This document shows positions 41,522-51,032 of a stretch of DNA of 64,000 nt, one piece after another. The notes below the pieces were generated by a model. It was not told the DNA's origin. It was given only the letters and a program-made list of their open reading frames with translations, and made no database searches. Positions within the stretch are counted from its first letter, which is position 1. Each line of letters opens with the position of its first letter. Both the position numbers and the translations under genes were made by a program. This DNA comes from Paraburkholderia bryophila. GTDB lineage: Bacteria > Pseudomonadota > Gammaproteobacteria > Burkholderiales > Burkholderiaceae. Where the stretch lies: assembly GCF_013409255.1 (NCBI RefSeq), contig NZ_JACCAS010000001.1:2356001-2420000 (forward strand). The letters are read 5' to 3'.

Positions 41522-42505
41522 ATGATAGCGAAAATCAATGGCGACCGGGCACTCACGCTCGCTCGTGACGTGCTCGACATCGAAGCGGACGCCGTGCGCG
41601 CGCTTCGCGATCAACTCGACGAAGGCTTCGTCGGGGCGGTCGATTTCATCCTGGGCTGCCGTGGGCGCGTGGTTGTTTCCGGCATCGGCAAATCCGGCCA
41701 CGTGGCGCGCAAGCTCGCGGCCACGCTCGCCAGCACCGGCACACCGGCGTTCTTCGTGCATCCCGCGGAAGCCAGTCATGGTGACCTCGGCATGGTCACC
41801 GCCGACGACGTGTTTATCGCGCTGTCCAATTCCGGCGAAACCGAAGAACTCGTGGCGATCCTGCCGCTCATCAAGCGGCTCGGCGCGAAGCTGATCGCAA
41901 TGACCGGACGTCCGTCGTCGAGTCTCGCACAACTGGCCGACGTGCACCTGAATTCCGCGGTGGCAAAAGAAGCCTGTCCGATGAATCTTGCGCCCACCGC
42001 CAGCACTACCGCCGCGCTCGCGCTCGGCGATGCGCTCGCGGTCGTGGTGCTCGACGCGCGCGGTTTCGGCCGCGACGACTTCGCGCGCTCGCATCCGGGC
42101 GGCGCGCTCGGCCGCCGCCTGCTCACTTATGTCCGCGACGTGATGCGCACCGGCGACCAGGTGCCGAAGGTCACGCCCGAGGCCACCGTACGCGACGCGC
42201 TGTTCCAGTTGACCGCCAAGCGCATGGGCATGACCGCGATCGTCGATCACGAAGACCGCGTTGCCGGCATCTTCACCGACGGCGACCTGCGCCGCGTGCT
42301 CGAACGCGACGGCGATTTCCGCGGCCTGTCGATCGCCTCGGTCATGACAGCCGGTCCACGCACCATCGGCCCGGATCACCTCGCGGTGGAAGCCGTGGAA
42401 CTGATGGAGCGCCACCGCATCAATCAGATGCTGGTCGTCGACGAAGCAGGCAAGCTGATCGGCGCACTCAACATGCACGACCTGTTCTCGAAGAAGGTGA
42501 TCTGA
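41522..42505 (+). CDS. kdsD: D-arabinose 5-phosphate isomerase
   Basis: A 327-residue enzyme. A SIS sugar-isomerase domain (about 35-175; VSGIGKSGHVARKLAATLAS, ALSNSGETEEL) is followed by two CBS domains (about 205-325; VMRTGDQVPKV and VMTAGPRTI). It makes arabinose 5-phosphate from ribulose 5-phosphate, the first step to Kdo for lipopolysaccharide. It is the first gene of the Kdo/Lpt operon, and its stop overlaps the kdsC start (TGATG). The start may be leaderless. Confidence 0.96.
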   Translation: MIAKINGDRALTLARDVLDIEADAVRALRDQLDEGFVGAVDFILGCRGRVVVSGIGKSGHVARKLAATLASTGTPAFFVHPAEASHGDLGMVTADDVFIALSNSGETEELVAILPLIKRLGAKLIAMTGRPSSSLAQLADVHLNSAVAKEACPMNLAPTASTTAALALGDALAVVVLDARGFGRDDFARSHPGGALGRRLLTYVRDVMRTGDQVPKVTPEATVRDALFQLTAKRMGMTAIVDHEDRVAGIFTDGDLRRVLERDGDFRGLSIASVMTAGPRTIGPDHLAVEAVELMERHRINQMLVVDEAGKLIGALNMHDLFSKKVI

Positions 42506-43065
42506 TGGCCATCGCCCCTGTGACCGCGACCGAACGCGCGAGCCGCGTGAAGCTGATGATTTTCGACGTCGACGGTGTATTGACCGACGGCGGCCTGCTG
42601 TTCACGGCGGAAGGCGACACGATGAAAGGCTTCCACTCGATGGACGGCCACGGCATGAAGCTGCTGCGCCAGGCCGGCATCGACACGGCGATCATCACCG
42701 GGCGCAAGTCGGGCATCGTCGCGGTGCGGGCGAAAGAAATGAACGTCACGCACGTCTATCAAGGCGTGCAGGACAAACCCGCGGCCTTCGCCGATCTGCT
42801 CCAGCAGACCGGCCTGACGGCGGAAGAATGCGGCTACATGGGCGACGACTGGGTCGATCTCGCGGTCATGCTGAAGGTCGGCTTCGCGGCAGCGCCCGCC
42901 AACTCGCATCCTGAAGTGATCGCACGCGCGCATTGGGTGAGCGAGGCGCGCGGCGGACACGGCGCGGCCCGTGAAGTCGTCGACACGCTGCTGCGCGCCC
43001 AGCACAAATATGAAGCGCTGCTCGCGGCAGCCTGTAGCGGCGAACAGCGAGGCCTCGTCGGATGA
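42505..43065 (+). CDS. kdsC: Kdo-8-phosphate phosphatase
   Basis: A 186-residue HAD-superfamily phosphatase of the KdsC type. The nucleophile motif is MIFDVDGVLTDGGLLF (Asp nucleophile and +2 Asp), with a later Asp pair in YMGDDWVDLAVM. There is no cap domain, as expected for the tetrameric KdsC. It removes phosphate from Kdo 8-phosphate. It overlaps both neighbours, kdsD by one base and lptC by four (ATGA), so the operon is tightly coupled. Confidence 0.96.
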   Translation: MAIAPVTATERASRVKLMIFDVDGVLTDGGLLFTAEGDTMKGFHSMDGHGMKLLRQAGIDTAIITGRKSGIVAVRAKEMNVTHVYQGVQDKPAAFADLLQQTGLTAEECGYMGDDWVDLAVMLKVGFAAAPANSHPEVIARAHWVSEARGGHGAAREVVDTLLRAQHKYEALLAAACSGEQRGLVG

Positions 43066-43670
43066 ACCAGTTTCGCCTGACTTCGCTGATCCCGCTGGTG
43101 GCCATGGCCGCGCTCGCCGGTATCACCTGGTGGCTGCTGCAGGCCACCCTGCCGCGGCAAAACGAAGGCGTGGTGCGTCCCAAGGAACACACGCCCGACT
43201 ACTTCGCGGACAACTTCTCGGTTTCCGAACTCGATCAGTCGGGCTCGACGCAATACCGCCTGACCGCTCAATCGCTGATTCATTACGAAGACGACGAACT
43301 GAGCGACCTCGTCAAGCCGGCCATGCGTGCGTTCCAGCCCGGCAAGCCGATCGTCACCGCCACCGGCGACACCGGCAAGGTGAACGGCGACGCCTCGATC
43401 GTCGACCTGTACGGCAATGCGCGCATTCTACGGGCGCCTGGCTACGGCGATCCGCAGATGCAGGCGGATTCGGCGCATTTTAAGGTGCTGGTCAACGACG
43501 ATGTGATCGAGACCGAAAAGCCGGTTAAACTTCAGCGCGGCATGTCAGTGATGACTGCCAGCGGCATGAATTACAACAACGTCACCCGGGTGATGCAGCT
43601 GTTCGGCAACGTGAAAGGCGCGATCGCGCCGTCCGAAGCCGGTGGCAGCTCGCCCAAGCAACCCGGGTAA
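43062..43670 (+). CDS. lptC: LPS export protein LptC
   Basis: A 202-residue bitopic protein. An N-terminal membrane helix (about 8-28) anchors a periplasmic beta-jellyroll (LptC/YrbK) domain. Segments such as DYFADNFSVSELDQSGSTQYRLTA are typical of the family. It links LptBFG in the inner membrane to the periplasmic LptA bridge. The ATG overlaps the kdsC stop. Confidence 0.93.
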   Translation: MNQFRLTSLIPLVAMAALAGITWWLLQATLPRQNEGVVRPKEHTPDYFADNFSVSELDQSGSTQYRLTAQSLIHYEDDELSDLVKPAMRAFQPGKPIVTATGDTGKVNGDASIVDLYGNARILRAPGYGDPQMQADSAHFKVLVNDDVIETEKPVKLQRGMSVMTASGMNYNNVTRVMQLFGNVKGAIAPSEAGGSSPKQPG

Positions 43671-43690
43671 TCTATTCCAGGCGTGACTGC

Positions 43691-44362
43691 ATGAACGAAT
43701 CGTTCCCCCGTTTTGATACCGGCCGCTCGCGCGCTTTGTCCGCGTGGCGCGCCGGACTCGCTGCGCTACTCGTCGCGTTGCCGCTCGCAGGCTTCGCGCC
43801 GCTTGCGCACGCGGACCGCGCCGACAAGGACAAGCCGCTGAACATCGAAGCGGACAACATGACTTACGACGACCTCAAGCAGGTCAACATCTTCACCGGC
43901 CACGTGGTCGCCACTAAAGGCACGATCGTGATCAAGGCCGATCGCGTCGAAGTGACGCAAGACCCGCAGGGCTATCAGTACGCTACCGGCACGTCGAGCG
44001 GCGGCAATCTGTCGTATTTCCGCCAGAAGCGTGAAGGCCTCGACGAGTACATCGAAGGCACGGCGATCCGCATCGACTACGACGGCAAGCAGGACCTGAC
44101 CACGCTCACCACGAATGCAACCGTGAAGCGCCTGCAAGGCCTCGCCACCGTGATGGACCAGGTGCACGGCAGCGTCATTACCTACGACGGCCAGAACGAC
44201 TTCTACACCGCGAAGGCGGGCAAAGATGTCGCCGGCCCGGGGAACCCGAGCGGCCGCGTGCGCGCCATGCTGTCGCCGCGCAACGGCGGCGCCGCGCCGC
44301 TGAACGGCGCGTCGGCCACGCTCGCACCGTCCACCTCGATCCAGGGAGCGCCGAATCAGTGA
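43691..44362 (+). CDS. lptA: LPS export bridge protein LptA
   Basis: A 223-residue periplasmic protein. The signal peptide covers about residues 1-37 (cleavage after AHA). The OstA/LptA domain follows, with DKPLNIEADNMTYDDLKQVN and VVATKGTIVIKADRVEV. The last 45 residues are Gly/Ala/Pro-rich and likely disordered. It polymerises into the periplasmic bridge carrying LPS to the outer membrane. It lies 20 bases after lptC and overlaps the GTG of lptB. Confidence 0.94.
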   Translation: MNESFPRFDTGRSRALSAWRAGLAALLVALPLAGFAPLAHADRADKDKPLNIEADNMTYDDLKQVNIFTGHVVATKGTIVIKADRVEVTQDPQGYQYATGTSSGGNLSYFRQKREGLDEYIEGTAIRIDYDGKQDLTTLTTNATVKRLQGLATVMDQVHGSVITYDGQNDFYTAKAGKDVAGPGNPSGRVRAMLSPRNGGAAPLNGASATLAPSTSIQGAPNQ

Positions 44363-45144
44363 GCACCTCCGCGTCCCTCCCTAATCGCAAGCCGGCCGGC
44401 ACCAGCAGCTCGCTGGTCGTACGTAATCTGAAGAAGCGCTATGGTTCGCGCACGGTCGTCAAAGACGTGTCGCTCGACGTGAAAAGCGGCGAAGTGGTCG
44501 GTCTGCTTGGGCCTAACGGCGCGGGCAAGACGACCTCGTTCTATATGATCGTCGGCCTCGTGCCGCTCGACGCCGGTGAAATCGATCTGGACGGCAAGTC
44601 GATCAGCCTGCTGCCGATCCATAAACGCGCTTCGCTGGGCTTGTCGTATCTGCCGCAGGAAGCGTCGGTGTTCCGCAAGCTCACCGTCGAGGAAAACATT
44701 CGCGCGGTGCTGGAGTTGCAGCACGAAGACAACGGCAAGCGGCTCAGCAAAGACACCATCACGAGCCGCACCGAAGCGTTGCTCGACGAGTTGCAGATCG
44801 CGCATTTGCGCCAGAATCCGGCGCTGTCGCTGTCGGGTGGCGAACGCCGCCGGGTTGAAATCGCGCGCGCGCTGGCCACTAATCCGAGCTTTATTCTGCT
44901 CGACGAACCGTTCGCGGGCGTCGATCCGATCGCGGTGCTGGAAATCCAGAAGATCGTTAAATTTCTGAAGCAGCGCAATATCGGCGTGCTGATCACCGAT
45001 CACAACGTGCGCGAAACGCTCGGCATCTGCGATCACGCGTACATCATCAGCGACGGCAGCGTGCTGGCCGCCGGTGCGCCGAGCGACATCATCGAAAACG
45101 AAAGCGTGCGGCGCGTCTATCTGGGCGAGCACTTCCGCATGTAA
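44359..45144 (+). CDS. lptB: LPS export ABC transporter ATPase LptB
   Basis: A 261-residue ABC ATPase. Walker A is LLGPNGAGKTTSFYMI, the signature is LSLSGGERRRVEIARAL, and Walker B is FILLDEPFAGVDP with the H-loop His in ITDHNVRET. It powers LPS extraction with LptF and LptG, which are not in this window. The first 17 residues form a short extension before the conserved core. The GTG start at 44359 overlaps the lptA stop (GTGA), a sign of translational coupling. Confidence 0.96.
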   Translation: MSTSASLPNRKPAGTSSSLVVRNLKKRYGSRTVVKDVSLDVKSGEVVGLLGPNGAGKTTSFYMIVGLVPLDAGEIDLDGKSISLLPIHKRASLGLSYLPQEASVFRKLTVEENIRAVLELQHEDNGKRLSKDTITSRTEALLDELQIAHLRQNPALSLSGGERRRVEIARALATNPSFILLDEPFAGVDPIAVLEIQKIVKFLKQRNIGVLITDHNVRETLGICDHAYIISDGSVLAAGAPSDIIENESVRRVYLGEHFRM

Positions 45145-45266
45145 GCACACAAGGGACACCCCGGCTATGCCAACGCGCATACGCCGGTCCCTTTGCGGCA
45201 ACCGCACATCCGCATCCTGACCCGGGCCGTTCGCGCCCGGCGCCGCCGAAAACGGGCGCACGCGTA

Positions 45267-45283
45267 ATTGCGAATGTCGCAAT
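45267..45283. promoter_or_regulatory. palindrome upstream of rpoN
   Basis: ATTGCGA (45267-45273) and TCGCAAT (45277-45283) form an exact 7-base-pair dyad around ATG, 46-62 bases before the rpoN start. A TACAAT hexamer at 45308-45313 may be the -10 box, which would put the dyad near the -35 region. Confidence 0.45.
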
Positions 45284-45328
45284 GTATCGCGGTCGTGGCA
45301 AACTCTCTACAATGAATCTCAACTTGCC

Positions 45329-46843
45329 ATGAAAGCCAGCCTCCAACTCCGCCTATCGCAGCATCTTGCGCTGACACCACAACTGCAGCAGTCCATCCGG
45401 CTGCTTCAGCTGTCTACGCTCGAACTGCAGCAGGAAGTCTCCATGGCGATCTCGCAGAATCCGCTCCTCGAGAACGAGGACGACTGGATCGCGAGTCCGC
45501 TGCGGGTGGCGGCAGACGGCTCGCTGATCGCGCAAGCGCCCAATTCGTCCGCACCGCCGGACCAGATGGGCGGCAATACGTCGTCATCGTCCAGTAGCAG
45601 CGAGCGCGCCGAGAACGGCGAGCCGCAAGGCGTGGACGAATACAACGGCCTCTCGGGCGACAGCAGCGGCGACGCGTCGCAATGGAATCTCGACGACTAC
45701 GGCCGCTCCGGCAACGCGTCGGACGACGACGATCTGCCGCCGCTGCAAATTCACGAATCCAGCACCTCGCTGCGCGATCATCTGATGGCGCAATTGCGCG
45801 TGACCCAGGCGGGTCAACGCGACCGCGCGCTGATCACGTTCCTGATCGAATCGCTCGACGACGACGGTTATCTCGCTGCCACGCTTGACGAAGTGCTAGC
45901 CGATCTGCCTGACGAACTCGAAGTCGACACCGACGAGCTGAATGCCGCGCTAGCGCTGCTACATAGCTTCGACCCGGCGGGTGTGGGCGCGCGCTCTGCA
46001 TCCGAATGTCTGAAGTTGCAATTGCTGCGGCTCGACACGTCGCCTACGCGTACGCTCGCGCTCGACATCGTGGCCCACCATCTGGAACTGCTCGCGGCTC
46101 GCGATTTCACGCGTCTGCGCAAACACCTGAAGGCCAACGACGACGACCTGCGCGACGCGCATGTGCTGATCCGCTCGCTCGAGCCGTTCCCCGGCGCGGC
46201 CTACGGCAAAGCCGAAGCGGACTACGTGGTGCCCGACATCATGGTGCGCAAAACGGCGCAAGGCTGGCAGGCCGAACTGAATCCGGAAGTCGTGCCGAAG
46301 CTGCGTATCAATCATCTGTACGCCAATATTCTGCGCAATAACCGCGGCGATCCGGGTAGCGGTTCGTTGCGCCAGCAACTGCAGGAAGCACGCTGGCTGA
46401 TCAAAAATATCCAGCAGCGGTTCGAGACCATCCTGCGAGTTGCGCAAGCTATTGTGGAACGTCAAAAGAGCTTTTTTGTCCACGGCGAAATTGCTATGCG
46501 CCCCTTGGTCTTGCGGGAAATTGCTGATACGCTAGGCCTACACGAGTCAACTGTCTCGCGTGTGACAACCGGTAAATACATGCTGACCCCATTCGGGACG
46601 CTTGAATTTAAGTACTTCTTCGGATCACACGTTTCGACTGACACGGGCGGCGCGGCGTCTTCAACGGCGATCCGTGCGCTCATCAAGCAACTGATAGGAG
46701 CGGAAAACCCGAAATCTCCTCTTTCAGACAGCCGCATAGCCGAACTGCTGGCGGAACAGGGCTTCGTGGTCGCGCGCCGCACCGTGGCGAAGTATCGCGA
46801 AGCACTCAAGATTCCGGCAGTCAACCTGCGCAAGTCTCTGTAG
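45329..46843 (+). CDS. rpoN: RNA polymerase sigma-54 factor
   Basis: A 504-residue sigma-54. Region I (about 1-50) is Gln/Leu-rich ([21 protein letters not shown]). An acidic Ser-rich region II (about 60-145) is followed by the core-binding domain, a helix-turn-helix, and the C-terminal RpoN box [10 protein letters not shown]. It directs enhancer-dependent transcription for nitrogen, motility and other functions. The last third is coded in markedly more AT-rich DNA than the rest (about 46441-46740). The order lptB-rpoN-hpf-ptsN is conserved across many proteobacteria. Confidence 0.97.
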   Translation: MKASLQLRLSQHLALTPQLQQSIRLLQLSTLELQQEVSMAISQNPLLENEDDWIASPLRVAADGSLIAQAPNSSAPPDQMGGNTSSSSSSSERAENGEPQGVDEYNGLSGDSSGDASQWNLDDYGRSGNASDDDDLPPLQIHESSTSLRDHLMAQLRVTQAGQRDRALITFLIESLDDDGYLAATLDEVLADLPDELEVDTDELNAALALLHSFDPAGVGARSASECLKLQLLRLDTSPTRTLALDIVAHHLELLAARDFTRLRKHLKANDDDLRDAHVLIRSLEPFPGAAYGKAEADYVVPDIMVRKTAQGWQAELNPEVVPKLRINHLYANILRNNRGDPGSGSLRQQLQEARWLIKNIQQRFETILRVAQAIVERQKSFFVHGEIAMRPLVLREIADTLGLHESTVSRVTTGKYMLTPFGTLEFKYFFGSHVSTDTGGAASSTAIRALIKQLIGAENPKSPLSDSRIAELLAEQGFVVARRTVAKYREALKIPAVNLRKSL

Positions 46844-47013
46844 CCCGTCGCCTTCCGTGGCGGGCATTTACCGGCCGCTCCGCAGTTGGCGGACAGGCCG
46901 GCCGATGCGACCTGCCAGAAGTCAGTCACCGGGGGGCGACTCAGGCAAGCCGACAGATCGACCGGACCTACGTCATCGTGCGGAACAAGCGGCCATTAGC
47001 TTGGAGAAGCACT

Positions 47014-47370
47014 ATGAATCTGCAGATCAGTGGACACCACCTCGAAGTAACGCCTGCGTTGCGCGAATACGTGATCACCAAACTGGATAGGGTGCTAAGA
47101 CATTTCGATCAGGTAATCGACGGCAGTGTGGTCCTCTCGGTCGACAACCATAAGGAAAAGGAAAAGCGTCAAAAGGTTGAAATCAACCTGCATCTGAAGG
47201 GCAAGGACATCTTTGTCGAGAGCTGTGACAGCGACCTCTACGCTGCGATCGATCTGATGATCGACAAGCTTGACCGGCAAGTGCTCCGCCACAAGGATCG
47301 TCTGCAAGGCCATGCGCACGAGGCGATCAAGTATCAGCCGGCGCCGCAGATAGACGTGCCGCCGCAATAG
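47014..47370 (+). CDS. hpf: ribosome hibernation promoting factor
   Basis: A 118-residue protein of the short HPF/YfiA family: [33 protein letters not shown], a beta-alpha fold, then [16 protein letters not shown] and [23 protein letters not shown]. It binds the small ribosomal subunit and promotes inactive 100S dimers in stationary phase. The start at 47014 has GGAGA 7 bases upstream. It follows rpoN by about 170 bases. Confidence 0.95.
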   Translation: MNLQISGHHLEVTPALREYVITKLDRVLRHFDQVIDGSVVLSVDNHKEKEKRQKVEINLHLKGKDIFVESCDSDLYAAIDLMIDKLDRQVLRHKDRLQGHAHEAIKYQPAPQIDVPPQ

Positions 47371-47411
47371 GGCAAATTAGAAGCGCCGCTTCATATTCCC
47401 TACCCTAGCCA

Positions 47412-47436
47412 AACCGCCCGAAATCGGGCGGTTTTT
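47412..47436 (+). terminator. intrinsic terminator after hpf
   Basis: AACCGCCCGA and TCGGGCGGTT form a near-perfect stem with a 2-4 base loop, followed by TTTT. It separates rpoN-hpf from ptsN, which therefore needs its own promoter. Confidence 0.88.
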
Positions 47437-47541
47437 CGTTGTGCGAGCGCTTTTTCCGCGAGAATCGTGTGGCGTCGAACGATCCTTCAAAAACCCGTCG
47501 CGCATCGATGGCGCGCCGCACCATCTGTTGCTACCCTGTTC

Positions 47542-47547
47542 TATAAT
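47542..47547 (+). promoter_or_regulatory. candidate -10 box of ptsN
   Basis: A consensus TATAAT lies 158 bases before the ptsN start. No good -35 precedes it. The resulting leader would contain a small hairpin (GGAGTC at 47594-47599 with GACTCC at 47611-47616). Confidence 0.4.
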
Positions 47548-47704
47548 GTTCCGGTTACCATCGGGGTCAAGCCAGCGCTAACGGAAGTCGGCAGGAGTCT
47601 TGTGCTTTCGGACTCCAACGCACGTTGCCGTGAGCATCAAACGAATGGAACGTCACTCAAACGCCTCATCGAGGAGAATCCAGGCCACGTTTTCGCCTGT
47701 CAAC

Positions 47705-48160
47705 ATGAATCGTTTAGCCAAATTTCTTCCCCTCGAGAACGTCGTCGTCGGACTATCGGTCACCAGCAAGAAACGTGTATTCGAGCAAGCGGGCCTGATC
47801 TTCGAGAACCAGAACGGCATCGCCCGTAGCACGGTCACTGACAATCTGTTTGCGCGTGAGCGCCTCGGATCGACGGGGCTCGGCGAAGGCGTCGCGATTC
47901 CGCATGGCCGGATCAAAGGCTTGAAGCAGCCGCTCGCCGCGTTCGTCCGTCTTGCCGAACCCATCCCCTTCGAATCGCCCGACGGTCAGCCGGTTTCGCT
48001 GCTGATCTTCCTGCTCGTGCCCGAACAGGCCACCCAGCAGCACCTCGAAATTCTTTCGGAAATCGCCCAGTTGCTGTCCGATCGCGAAGCCCGCGAGCGC
48101 CTGCACACGGAAGAAGACCGCGAATCATTGCATCGCCTGCTCACTCAGTGGCAACCTTGA
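47705..48160 (+). CDS. ptsN: nitrogen PTS enzyme IIA
   Basis: A 151-residue EIIA(Ntr). The phospho-acceptor is His 67 in GVAIPHGRIKGL. The N-terminus MNRLAKFLPLENVVVGL matches Burkholderia homologues, which is why 47705 is chosen over upstream in-frame starts; no strong ribosome site is visible. It receives phosphate from NPr and regulates K+ transport and nitrogen/stress pathways rather than carrying sugar. It precedes hprK and rapZ. Confidence 0.94.
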   Translation: MNRLAKFLPLENVVVGLSVTSKKRVFEQAGLIFENQNGIARSTVTDNLFARERLGSTGLGEGVAIPHGRIKGLKQPLAAFVRLAEPIPFESPDGQPVSLLIFLLVPEQATQQHLEILSEIAQLLSDREARERLHTEEDRESLHRLLTQWQP

Positions 48161-48302
48161 TGTAGCGGCGGTTATCCGCACGCCGCTGATCCGCATGCGC
48201 GGTGGCCATCCGCGCGCGGGTAAGGTCTCGCAACGAAAGCGGACCGCGTTTACGCGGCCGCCAGGTTGCCGGGCTAGCGGCTCACACTGGAGTCACTGAC
48301 TC

Positions 48303-49271
48303 ATGGATACGTCCAGCATCAACGCCCAGAGCATTTTCGACGACAACGCCGCCATGCTGAAACTGAGCTGGCTGACGGGGCATGAAGGCTGGGAGCGCGG
48401 CTTTTCTTCGGAATCGGTCGCCAATGCCACGTCGAGCGCCGACCTTGTCGGCCACTTGAACCTGATCCACCCGAACCGGATCCAGGTGCTCGGCGACGCC
48501 GAAATCGACTACTACAAGCGCCAAACCGACGAAGACCGCTCGCGCCACATGGGCGAGCTGATCGCGTTGGAGCCACCGTTTCTGGTGGTGGCGGGCGGCG
48601 TCGCCGCGCCGCCGGAACTGGTGCTGCGCTGCACGCGCTCGTCCACACCGCTGTTCACCACGCCAATGTCCGCCGCCGCGGTGATCGACAGCCTGCGTTT
48701 GTACATGTCGCGCATTCTCGCGCCGCGCGCCACGCTGCACGGCGTGTTCCTCGACATTCTCGGCATGGGCGTGCTGCTCACCGGCGACTCGGGCCTCGGC
48801 AAGAGCGAACTCGGGCTGGAGTTGATCAGCCGCGGCCACGGCCTCGTGGCGGACGACGCCGTGGATTTCGTGCGCCTCGGCCCGGACTTCGTCGAAGGGC
48901 GTTGCCCGCCGCTGCTGCAAAACCTGCTCGAAGTACGCGGCCTCGGCCTGCTCGACATCAAGACGATCTTCGGTGAAACCGCTGTGCGGCGGAAAATGAA
49001 GCTGAAGCTGATCGTGCAACTGGTACGCCGTCCCGACGGTGAATTCCAGCGCCTGCCGCTGGAAAGCCAAACCGTCGACGTGCTCGGCCTGCCGATCAGC
49101 AAGGTGACGATTCAGGTGGCCGCCGGCCGAAATCTCGCTGTGTTGGTCGAGGCGGCGGTGCGCAACACGATCCTGCAACTGCGCGGCATCGACACGCTGC
49201 GCGACTTCATGGACCGGCAGCGCCTCGCGATGCAAGACCCCGACAGCCAGTTTCCCGGCAAACTGATCTGA
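48303..49271 (+). CDS. hprK: HPr kinase/phosphorylase
   Basis: A 322-residue enzyme. The N-terminal domain (about 1-130) precedes a catalytic domain with Walker [15 protein letters not shown] (from 161), a preceding conserved HGVFLDI, and the signature [16 protein letters not shown]. It phosphorylates and dephosphorylates HPr-like proteins on serine. In beta-proteobacteria it works with an incomplete PTS. The start ATG at 48303 lies about 140 bases after ptsN. Confidence 0.96.
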   Translation: MDTSSINAQSIFDDNAAMLKLSWLTGHEGWERGFSSESVANATSSADLVGHLNLIHPNRIQVLGDAEIDYYKRQTDEDRSRHMGELIALEPPFLVVAGGVAAPPELVLRCTRSSTPLFTTPMSAAAVIDSLRLYMSRILAPRATLHGVFLDILGMGVLLTGDSGLGKSELGLELISRGHGLVADDAVDFVRLGPDFVEGRCPPLLQNLLEVRGLGLLDIKTIFGETAVRRKMKLKLIVQLVRRPDGEFQRLPLESQTVDVLGLPISKVTIQVAAGRNLAVLVEAAVRNTILQLRGIDTLRDFMDRQRLAMQDPDSQFPGKLI

Positions 49272-49354
49272 GTCCGCGACGCCAGGCACACCGCGCGACA
49301 CCATGACGCACTCGCAGCCTACGGCAGGCCGCGGGTACGAGCATGGGGACCAGA

Positions 49355-49363
49355 TGCTATGAT
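49355..49363 (+). promoter_or_regulatory. extended -10 promoter element of rapZ
   Basis: TGCTATGAT is an extended -10 (TGn plus TATGAT) whose start site would lie near 49370, about 18 bases before the rapZ ATG. No clear -35 is needed for such promoters. Confidence 0.4.
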
Positions 49364-49387
49364 GAAATGTACGGTTTTGACGACTCC

Positions 49388-50281
49388 ATGCGCATAATCC
49401 TGATCACCGGTATATCCGGCTCCGGCAAGTCAGTTGCCTTGAACGCGCTTGAAGACGCGGGCTATTATTGCGTCGACAATTTGCCGCCGCGTTTCCTGCC
49501 GCAGCTGGCGTCGTACCTCGCCGAAGACGGGCACGACCGCCTCGCGGTCGCAATCGACGCACGTTCGAGCGCCTCGCTCGACGACATGCCCGCCATGATC
49601 CGCGATCTGTCGCGCGCTCATGACGTGCGCGTCCTCTTCCTGAACGCCAGCACGCAGTCGCTGATCCAGCGCTTCTCCGAAACACGCCGCCGCCATCCGC
49701 TATCCGGTTCTACCGCGCATGATGCGGACGTCGGCCTGCTCACCTCGCTCGCGGAAGCGATCGAACGTGAACGCGAATTCGTCGCGGGTCTCGCGGAATT
49801 CGGCCATCAGATCGACACCAGCAATCTGCGCGCGAACGTGTTGCGCGCGTGGGTCAAGCGTTTCATCGAGCAGGAAGATGCAGGGCTCGTGCTGATGTTC
49901 GAGTCATTCGGCTTCAAGCGCGGCGTGCCGCTCGACGCCGATTTCGTCTTCGACGTACGCACGCTGCCGAACCCGTATTACGATCACGAATTGCGGCCGC
50001 TCACGGGCCTCGACAAACCGGTGATGGATTTTCTCGATGCGTTGCCGGTTGTGCATGAAATGATCGACGACATCGAGAAGTTTCTCGCCAAATGGCTTCC
50101 GCATTTCCGCGACGACAATCGTAGTTATCTGACCGTCGCGATTGGTTGCACGGGTGGCCAGCACCGTTCGGTGTTCATCGCGGAGACGCTTGCCGCGCGT
50201 CTCGCAGCCTCGGCGAATGTCATTGTGCGGCACCGCGATGCGCCGGTCGACGCCAGCGCATCATCGAAGTTAGTGGCTTAA
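49388..50281 (+). CDS. rapZ: RNase adapter / nucleotide-binding protein RapZ
   Basis: A 297-residue P-loop protein: [33 protein letters not shown], with Walker A at residues 8-15 and a conserved C-terminal domain with [15 protein letters not shown]. In enterobacteria RapZ guides RNase E to the GlmZ small RNA, controlling glucosamine-6-phosphate synthase. Whether that holds here is not known. The start at 49388 matches the family; frames upstream would overlap the likely promoter. Confidence 0.94.
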   Translation: MRIILITGISGSGKSVALNALEDAGYYCVDNLPPRFLPQLASYLAEDGHDRLAVAIDARSSASLDDMPAMIRDLSRAHDVRVLFLNASTQSLIQRFSETRRRHPLSGSTAHDADVGLLTSLAEAIEREREFVAGLAEFGHQIDTSNLRANVLRAWVKRFIEQEDAGLVLMFESFGFKRGVPLDADFVFDVRTLPNPYYDHELRPLTGLDKPVMDFLDALPVVHEMIDDIEKFLAKWLPHFRDDNRSYLTVAIGCTGGQHRSVFIAETLAARLAASANVIVRHRDAPVDASASSKLVA

Positions 50282-50320
50282 CCGGCCGCATCGCGCGGCC
50301 TCAACTCGAAGCGTTGCGCC

Positions 50321-50956
50321 ATGTCTTCTACTTCTACTGTGCTTGCCGATGTGCCGCTGTTTCCGCTGCATACGGTGCTGTTTCCCGACGGCCTGCTGCC
50401 GTTGAAGATCTTCGAAGCGCGCTATCTCGACATGGCGCGCGACTGTCTACGCGAGAAAACGCCGTTCGGCGTGTGTCTGCTGAAAAGCGGCGCCGAAGTC
50501 GCGCGTGAGCAGGAGCCTTCGGTGCCCGAAGCAATCGGCTGTCTGGCCGAAATCGAGGAGTGCGATGTCGAAGCCTTCGGCATGCTGCTGATTCGCGCAC
50601 GCGGCACGCGGCGCTTCCGGCTGCTGTCTCATCGGGTGGAACACAATGGTTTGCTGGTCGGCATGGCCGAGCCGCTCGGCGAAGACATGCCGCTCGAGGG
50701 CAATGAACTGCTGGCCAAATTCGGCGCGTGCGCGGAAGTGCTCGAGCGGATCATTGCCACGATCCGCGAGCGGGACGCCGATAGCCTGCCGTTCGCGGAG
50801 CCGTTCAGGCTCGAAGATCCGTCGTGGGTGTCGAACCGGCTCGCCGAGGTGCTGCCGATCGCATTGCGTGCGCGTCAGAAACTGATGGAATTGCAGGACG
50901 CTGGCGCACGGATCGATGTGGTTCATCACTACATGCAGCAGCATCAACTGCTTTGA
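50321..50956 (+). CDS. stand-alone Lon N-terminal (substrate-binding) domain protein
   Basis: A 211-residue protein consisting only of a LON-N (PUA-like) domain: LADVPLFPLHTVLFPDGLLPLKIFEARYLDM, then ARGTRRFRLLSHRVEHNGLLVG. A helical tail follows, ending HHYMQQHQLL. No ATPase or protease parts are present. Such proteins are common and mostly uncharacterised; a role in protein quality control is a guess. It follows rapZ by about 40 bases and is convergent with mutY. Confidence 0.92.
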   Translation: MSSTSTVLADVPLFPLHTVLFPDGLLPLKIFEARYLDMARDCLREKTPFGVCLLKSGAEVAREQEPSVPEAIGCLAEIEECDVEAFGMLLIRARGTRRFRLLSHRVEHNGLLVGMAEPLGEDMPLEGNELLAKFGACAEVLERIIATIRERDADSLPFAEPFRLEDPSWVSNRLAEVLPIALRARQKLMELQDAGARIDVVHHYMQQHQLL

Positions 50957-51032
50957 ATACGCCGCGAAGCAAGCGTTAAAGGGACCCGTTCCCGGCAGAC
51001 ACACGCTCAAGCTACAGAATGCGGCCGATTGA

